Origin: Labyrinthula sp. Ha
Lineage: Eukaryota; Sar; Bigyra; Labyrinthulida; Labyrinthulaceae
DNA: 64,000 bases
Assembly: GCA_015227615.1 (NCBI GenBank)
Contig: JAALGZ010000049.1
Span: forward strand, 124,001 to 188,000
Direction of reading: 5' to 3'
Below, piece after piece: positions 58,132 through 64,000 of the stretch (the stretch's first letter is position 1; each line of letters starts with the position of its first letter). The translations under genes and the position numbers were made by a program. The notes under the pieces are model-generated. The model had not been told where the DNA came from. It searched no databases and saw nothing but the letters and a program-made list of their open reading frames with translations.

Positions 58132-60959
58132 AATTCTAACATTAATTACTATTACCATCGTAATATTTTTCCTGGGGTACACGTTTACCATTGTTCATAA
58201 CCCAATATCGTGGATTCTCAAAATTTGTCATGTTTTGACTCTACGTTGAAGATCTCTGCTAGAAAACATGGAAAGGAATTAATTATTCTAGAGCACTATA
58301 TTTATAGCTCAAAATATGAAATAATAGACTTTAAGGCCCATAATGTTACAGATAATTTTCCATTTCCCTAACTGTGGAAGGCTCATAAAAAAGAAATTCT
58401 TCCATGCATGTTGAAGCTTTTGTAAGATCCAAGACTATTAAACTATCGATTTATATAGAATCATCTAGCCACTTCCTTTAATTTCTTCTAATGATTTTTT
58501 GATGTTCATGCCGGCGGGTATTGGGGATGTTAGCAGCCTTTGTAAGTGCAGCTGATTTAGTGGGCGAAGTTGGAGAAGAGCGATTTTAATATTTGGGGAG
58601 ACTTGTTTGACTACGTTTTATGTGCTTCTCTTCGAGGTTTAACAGCTCATCCCATAGTTAGCTATGGAAACTGGTAATACTCTCACAATATTAGTCTTAC
58701 GTCTCAAGGTCAAGGTGTTGTTTCGTAGAACCACTTTAAGTCATTTGGGGAAACCTTCGGTAGCTCTAACAAAGGACACAAGCCATTCAGGGCTGGTCAA
58801 ATTTATGTTATGCCAGTTGTGAGATATTTTAAGATTTGACTTCTTCAATTTCTCTGGACTAGTTTCAAGGCATTCAATGATAGGGGTATAATTTTATAAT
58901 TGATCGTGTTTACTCGCAGATTCTGTTGTAGATTCACTTTAATTTGTACAGGTATCTTTCCGAGCTGAAGTAGCCATGTTCTATATCCTAAGAAGATTTA
59001 CTTCGATGAAGAGTTTGATAAACAGGATGTACATTCCTGGATAATGAACACTTGGGCAACTATATGTCAAAAAAGTCTGATTCAAGTTTTTCTTCTTAAA
59101 CTACCCAAAGATTACTCTTCGCCTTTGGTTTAAGACCTAATAGACAAAGGTCTTCATTGCCGGATTATATGAATGGGTACGAGACGTTTTCGTCCCATTT
59201 CACGGTACAGATATTTTCTATAGATTCAATTATAGTTCTTAAACAATATCGATATTCTGAATAGTTCAAGTTTATCCTCCGATTGTCCAAGGTTTCATAT
59301 TGTATAGCGAAGCATTAAATAACATTTAGCTAGGCTAGCCACTTTGTAACTACCCTTTACTTGTTTCTACTAACTCAATAAGATATTTGCTACTCTTAAC
59401 TTGAATTATATCATAGTTGTGTTTATATAGCATTACATTGATGAAATCACCACGGACAGTTGTTTTCCTTAAACTTAGTTCAAGGAGCTACAGATCTTCT
59501 TAGGGCCTGCAAAAACGCAAATTATTTTTCGGTTTCGTGCTGCATGAGTTTGTACCGTTCTAAGATAAACTGGAGTTTATAGCTTCTATCTAGTTTCTTT
59601 ACTAACTCATATCTACAATAACCTTTTTATCTAATATATGTTTCCCTTTTCTGTACTAGTATAGCACTGAAATTCTAAGCTGTGCTAAATAATGGTATAT
59701 ACCTGCAGTTGAATAAGAGCTCAAATTCTTCTTGCTTGTATAAAAAACTCGTATTTTTCGTTGACACTGAGTTGATATATAATTTCGTAGTCCATTTTGA
59801 TCTTCAAAATATTACTCTCCAAGTTGTTTTTGATGTCCTAGTCTCAGTTCAATCCGTGCTAAAATTTTGATTGTGGTCTGGCAAGACTCAAAATTGGCAA
59901 GTTCATTTCTCTTTTGAATGCCACTTGAGGTGATGAAGAAAATTAAAGCTGTATATTAGTTTATTGCAGTTTATTCCCGAGGATTCATTTTATAATTTGT
60001 AAAGGATTTTGTGATACATTTTTAGACATGATCTTTGATTTCATCGAGTAGTTCCATTTGATTTTATCGACTATGGAATTTTCAACTTCCATGGTGATGG
60101 CATGTTATTACTTGTGCATTTTTCCTACTATTCTCTCTGTTCATTTAGAGACTTAGCTGTCGTGGTTTATTGCCAGAGATATATTTTCCACCTAGTATTA
60201 ACATCCATTTAAAGTTTGTAGTCCTGCCAGGTACTCACCATTGTAGACTTCTTTGTTAATTTAAGTTCATATATGGACAGGACTTTTCATAAACTTCACT
60301 TTATATCGAAGAGAGCTAATATTATTGTAGGAATACTTTGCGAAAGTGTTCTTTTGAAAAAATAGTAACTATTTCTCTATTACATTATTGGTATAGTTAT
60401 TGGATTGCTTGAATCCATGACTTGGTTGGTTCGTGATATTGTTTTCATTCTCAAGTTTGTAGAGTAGTTCTTTGAAGCTTATTACAGATTATTGCTTAGC
60501 TCTCTTCAATTTAATGACACTTAAAATTTTATCTATGGTTCCTGTATAATTTTTAGTTTTCCTGAAGTATTTGAGCAATCTTTGTAGAGCTTAGCCTTCC
60601 GCTGGTTGTTGATCATATTCGGCTCTCTTATGGCTGTTCTCTCCGAAGTAAGCTTTCATCCATAATGTTTGCAAAATTTGAGCTGTGCACAGATTCTATG
60701 GAGAAATTATGTTTTGAATCTCACTGGTTGGTTTTATATCTTGGTAAATATGTCGCATAGTTGTTCGATTTATATGCTCCTTTGGAAATACGCAAGTTAA
60801 AGGTACATAATTAAAACTTGTTCAAGAGGTGCCGAAGGAACTTCCCGTGAACGCTCTTTCTTGTTAAGTAATTAAGCAGATCATTACTTTTCACTTTATT
60901 ATACTGTATCTTTAAGTTTTAGTTTTCACGTGTTGTCATGAAGTCCACCTTTCTCTTCA

Positions 60960-61500
60960 AGCGTAATGCCTCTTGTGGTCTCAACAAGAGGTAATCGAAT
61001 TCTTTCATTCTCTGGCCTCCTAGGGGAGCGCAAATATTAACAATATAATAGTTTTAGAGCTAACTTTAGTTTTTGCTTAGAAAATTCTGTTTAATCTGAG
61101 AGTGTTTTGCTTCTTTAATCATGTTCATGTCAAAATAAGTTACTTTTCTTTTTCTATGCGTTTGGAGATAAATGTATGACAAAAATTAGAATTAAAAAGC
61201 TTGATCTTTCGCGATAATAAGTTCCCTTGCAATTATTCTCCGGGAAGGCATAATAAATTTTATTTGTAGCTACAGCATATTACACGATATACCGGAGCTT
61301 GTAGGAGGTGAGACGGTCAACATTCGTAGAAAAAATGAAGGTTTCCCTGTCATGTTACAACTCGGTGACTGCAGCTATTCTCAGGCTACTTATTATTCGT
61401 CGATAATCAATATGGTTTCTCTGTTTCCTAAGTTTTCTAAATATTTGTTATTGAAATCGCCTACTATATAGTTATGGTTCTTGAGTTTTTGACTGTATTT
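60960..61500 (-). other. Possible LINE endonuclease remnants
   Basis: On the minus strand NHNYIVGDFNNKYLENL (about 61.45 kb) resembles the GDFN motif of APE-type endonucleases, and NYYIVNICAPLGGQRMKEF (about 61.04 kb) resembles their NxYAP motif. In a single enzyme these would come in the opposite order, so they would have to be pieces of two copies. No reverse transcriptase motif was found nearby. Confidence 0.3.
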
Positions 61501-61618
61501 ATCCTATGATTTTCCTAAGTGAACCGAATGCAACAAGTTAAGAATCAAGCACATTCTAGAACAACCCAAATACAAACCGAAACCAAATTCATTAAGAGAC
61601 GCAGAGAAAGAAAACAGA

Positions 61619-62506
61619 ATGTTTCGTGGTGTCTTACTTGGTGCAGCAGGGGCTTTAGGAGTAGCTTCACAAACCGATTCACTAGATTCTTTACCTAACA
61701 CGCTATTAAGATCATCTTTGAATGCTTACGATGCGTTGAAGTCAAACAAGTCACAAAGCTCGTCCCAAAACAAAGAAGACTTGGATAAATTAGCCCTACA
61801 GATAGCTGAACTAAAAGCTTTACAGGCAGCAAGTAACTCAAAGCAAGTTGTTGTATATTCTAGCTCCTCAGGAACGTATTACAAGCTTGCTATCCTTACC
61901 TCATCTGGAGTGCTGGTTCTGTACTACTTTGGTTATAGCTTCTCGGACATTATGTATGTAACAAAGGCAGCACTATCCAAGGCTGTGTCTTCTTTAGAAA
62001 CCAAGATCAACTTTGTAGGCACAAAGATAGAGCAGACCAAAGCTCAGTTGCTTTCGAAGGTATCTGATGTCGAAAATACTGTTGAACTAACTTCACAAAG
62101 CTTAGAGAAAAAGGTCGAACTTTCTGCTGATGAGATCCGGTTTGATTTAAGTCAGTTAGATGCTAAATTTATAACATTAGAAGAAGGCCAGAAGAAGATG
62201 GTTCTAACTGCTGAAAGCCTTGATGAGCATATTTTGAAACTTGAAGAAAAGTTTAATGCTAATGCGAAACAGTTGAATAAAGCTAATGAAGGAATCGAGC
62301 TGTTAGTTCGAGGTGTGGAAAGCTTGCCGCAGATGAGAGGAGATATAGTGACAGATTTAAGGAAATATTTGTCAAAGGGATCGAGCTCTGTTCGGAACTT
62401 GTTCTTTGGAGAAGTAGCAAAGAAACAGGAAAATCAATTATCAGGTGAAAGGGATTTGCCCAGAACAGAAGGTAAGGGGCTTATTCACACCATTGTTACC
62501 CAATAA
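61619..62506 (+). CDS. DUF1664 family protein
   Basis: Intronless, 295 residues. After a Ser-rich leader comes a short helix that may form a coiled coil (NKEDLDKLALQIAELKALQA), one transmembrane helix at about 88-105, and the family signature GYSFSDIMYVTKAALSKAVS at about 105-124. A long coiled coil follows to about residue 235. DUF1664 is known mainly from plants, where function is unsettled. The N-terminus could be a plastid or mitochondrial targeting sequence, but this is not clear. The protein is probably a membrane-anchored scaffold with the coiled coil on one face. Next gene, 505 bp downstream on the same strand, is Rab1. Confidence 0.8.
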   Translation: MFRGVLLGAAGALGVASQTDSLDSLPNTLLRSSLNAYDALKSNKSQSSSQNKEDLDKLALQIAELKALQAASNSKQVVVYSSSSGTYYKLAILTSSGVLVLYYFGYSFSDIMYVTKAALSKAVSSLETKINFVGTKIEQTKAQLLSKVSDVENTVELTSQSLEKKVELSADEIRFDLSQLDAKFITLEEGQKKMVLTAESLDEHILKLEEKFNANAKQLNKANEGIELLVRGVESLPQMRGDIVTDLRKYLSKGSSSVRNLFFGEVAKKQENQLSGERDLPRTEGKGLIHTIVTQ

Positions 62507-62840
62507 TGTTGTGATTCAGTGCTGACCTCTCAATGTATGAATCAAAGGGAGTTAAACTTAACTTTTAGTGTTATTATCCACCTAACATATTCAAAAAAAA
62601 AACCTGTAATATTGTGCTACCAGTATTACCTCTTATTTCCTTTTCTTAATTGCAAAGGAACAAGTTCTCATGACAGCTTGTATAAGACACTGATTTTCGA
62701 CAATCCACGATTGTTTTTTGAAAAAGTAACTGGAATTTAAGGTTAGAGTAGGAATACACTTTCTTTTTCGACCTTTTGCAAATGGGCAGCATCATCCAAA
62801 ATAAATATATTACAAAGATAGTTTACAGAGAGAAGAAAGT

Positions 62841-62870
62841 TCCGGTATGTTCCGGTATGTTCTGGTATGT
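62841..62870 (+). repeat. Three tandem 10-bp units
   Basis: TCCGGTATGT, TCCGGTATGT, TCTGGTATGT in a row, followed by ACCGGAATAT, which is close to an inverted unit. They lie 140-170 bp before the Rab1 ATG and could be transcription-factor sites. Confidence 0.6.
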
Positions 62871-63010
62871 ACCGGAATATTGTTGCAACAAAATTTCTCG
62901 GAGCCAATCATATCACAAGAAAGAGCGAATCATATTCCCTCTGACGCGAAAGAAAAATCACCTAATTTCCCAAATCTAAAATTTAAAAAGATAAGATAAA
63001 AAGACGCCAG

Positions 63011-63619
63011 ATGTCATCACCAGACTACGATTACTTATTCAAATTACTTTTGATCGGGGATTCCGGAGTTGGAAAGTCATGCCTGCTGCTCCGATTTGCA
63101 GATGACACCTACACAGACAGCTATATCTCCACTATCGGCGTGGACTTTAAGATTCGTACGATTGACTTGGACTCAAAGACGATTAAGTTACAGATATGGG
63201 ACACTGCTGGACAAGAAAGATTTAGGACTATCACTTCATCGTACTATCGGGGTGCGCAAGGAATCATTGTAGTGTATGATTGTACCGAAGAAGAAAGTTT
63301 TAAGAACGTGAAACAATGGCTAACGGAAATTGAGAAGTACGCAAGCAACGATGTGAATATCCTCCTAGTTGGAAACAAATCGGACTTGGCAGATAAAAAG
63401 GTGATATCTACTGAGACAGCTAAAGCGTTCGCAGAGGAGCATAAGCTGACATTGCTTGAAACATCTGCTAAGAACGCCACTAATGTAGAACAAGCGTTTC
63501 TGGAAATGGCAACTCAGATCAAGAAGCGAATGGCAGCTCAACCTTTGAAAAATGACGGTAAAACAACAGGACCTTTAACTGATCTTCCAGGACAAAGTGT
63601 TGACCAAGGATGTTGCTAA
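63011..63619 (+). CDS. Rab1/Ypt1-type small GTPase
   Basis: Intronless, 202 residues, full length. All GTPase motifs are present: P-loop GDSGVGKS at 16-23, the Rab1 effector-loop [32 protein letters not shown] at 63-82, NKSD near 123, and SAKNATNVE near 152. The C-terminal CC would carry two geranylgeranyl groups. The pattern is that of Rab1/RabD, which controls transport from endoplasmic reticulum to Golgi. Similarity to yeast, plant and animal Rab1 is too even to place the organism. Confidence 0.96.
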   Translation: MSSPDYDYLFKLLLIGDSGVGKSCLLLRFADDTYTDSYISTIGVDFKIRTIDLDSKTIKLQIWDTAGQERFRTITSSYYRGAQGIIVVYDCTEEESFKNVKQWLTEIEKYASNDVNILLVGNKSDLADKKVISTETAKAFAEEHKLTLLETSAKNATNVEQAFLEMATQIKKRMAAQPLKNDGKTTGPLTDLPGQSVDQGCC

Positions 63620-63721
63620 GAAAAGTCTTGGCGAGAGTTAACTTCTAAAGGTTAAGATAACTCTATGTAAGTCACTGTGAGTCTCTCTTGCAATTTTAAC
63701 ATCATATTTACCATATATATT

Positions 63722-63733
63722 TGGGCAAAATTG
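63722..63733 (+). promoter_or_regulatory. TGGGCAAAATTG element upstream of TFIIS-like gene
   Basis: Shares the TTGGGCAA core with the element seen before other genes but has AAAATTG where they have TTG or TT. Forty bases before the ATG. Weak support. Confidence 0.3.
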
Positions 63734-63761
63734 TTGAAGTATTTAAAAAAAGGAAAACAAA

Positions 63762-64000
63762 ATGGAAGAAGTGAAGTTCTTGAGAAAGGAACTAAAAAAG
63801 AATCAAGAAAATGAAGAAATACTTTTAGAAAGCCTTGAAAAACTATCGAGAATGGATGTTAACAGAAAAATTTTGAAGGTACAGCCCATTTCAAGATAAA
63901 TCTGTAGGAAAGTGGCGTTGGGAAAAGTGTTGCAAGTTTGGCATCGAAAGCCAATTTCGATACAGTGAAGATCGAAGCAAAAAAGCTTTTAAAAAAATGG
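63762..64000 (+). CDS. TFIIS N-terminal domain protein, partial
   Basis: Exons 63762-63878 and 63908-64000, continuing beyond the window. The protein reads ILLESLEKLSRMDVNRKILK, then across the intron ESGVGKSVASLASK and a final KKLLKKW. This is the four-helix LW domain of TFIIS, Elongin A and related factors, including the helix-capping GVGK and the terminal Leu-x-x-x-Trp. TFIIS rescues backtracked RNA polymerase II; the zinc ribbon that would prove TFIIS lies outside the window, so an IWS1 or Elongin relative remains possible. It lies 142 bp downstream of Rab1 on the same strand. Confidence 0.82.
63879..63907 (+). other. Spliceosomal intron, 29 nt
   Basis: GTACAGCC...TCTGTAG, phase 0. Removal joins two halves of the LW-domain helix bundle. 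Confidence 0.9.

Larger units (their letters stand above)
55242..61618. other. Gene-poor stretch with possible LINE relics
   Basis: About 6.4 kb. It contains the best copy of the MITE-like repeat (57.9 kb) and a short palindrome ACGGTAT-CT-ATACCGT at 55427-55442. From 58.5 to 61.5 kb the plus strand is T/G-rich and the minus strand has scattered protein-like frames, some like LINE endonuclease. No intact gene. Confidence 0.5.

Noticed and set aside
62841-62870. Tandem units as a CRISPR array
   Set aside because: Units are 10 bp without spacers, in a eukaryotic promoter region.

Overview
The window is nuclear DNA of a unicellular eukaryote that I cannot place to a phylum. It is AT-rich and uses the standard genetic code, with TAA, TAG and TGA all ending genes. 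It encodes a Rab1-type GTPase, a DNAJC8-like J-protein, an AGC kinase and the start of a TFIIS-type elongation factor. Most genes are intronless. The eight introns I can place with confidence are all 28-31 nt long, begin GTA and end AG, which is close to the lower limit for spliceosomal introns. A DUF1664 protein, a family best known from plants, hints at a plastid-bearing lineage but does not prove it.

Layout: 1.2-4.2 kb, an SLC1-type carrier and a TPR/J-domain protein, tail to tail. 8.4-9.9 kb, a five-exon AGC kinase with an N-myristoylation motif. 16.8-19.4 kb, a short-chain dehydrogenase and the first of three membrane-anchored cyclins. 24.2-26.5 kb, a hAT DNA transposon with terminal repeats and an 8-bp target duplication. 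27.7-35.1 kb, a young Ty3/gypsy chromovirus-like LTR element, kept here as a fossil, whose last reading frame carries a chromodomain, a SANT/Myb-like domain and an MT-A70 adenine methyltransferase domain. 36.3-41.1 kb, two more membrane-anchored cyclins. 45 and 52 kb, two macrodomain paralogues sharing an intron position. 52.9-55.2 kb, a secreted CapA-like protein and an unknown membrane protein. 61.6-64 kb, DUF1664, Rab1 and a partial TFIIS-like gene. Multi-kilobase stretches between these clusters hold no recognisable intact gene, only dispersed AT-rich hairpin repeats and eroded coding scraps.

The strongest candidate for something undescribed is the MT-A70 domain inside the LTR element: a chromatin reader, a putative DNA-binding domain and a putative N6-adenine methyltransferase sit on one reading frame that ends at the first bases of the 3' LTR. 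Second is the family of proteins with signal peptide, acidic segment, transmembrane helix and PHO80-type cyclin domain. Two of the three copies share a 137-bp tract that is almost identical while flanking sequence has diverged, which points to gene conversion. Shared upstream motifs (TATCCGTT near secretory genes, AATTGCCCAAAA near several others) may be promoter elements.
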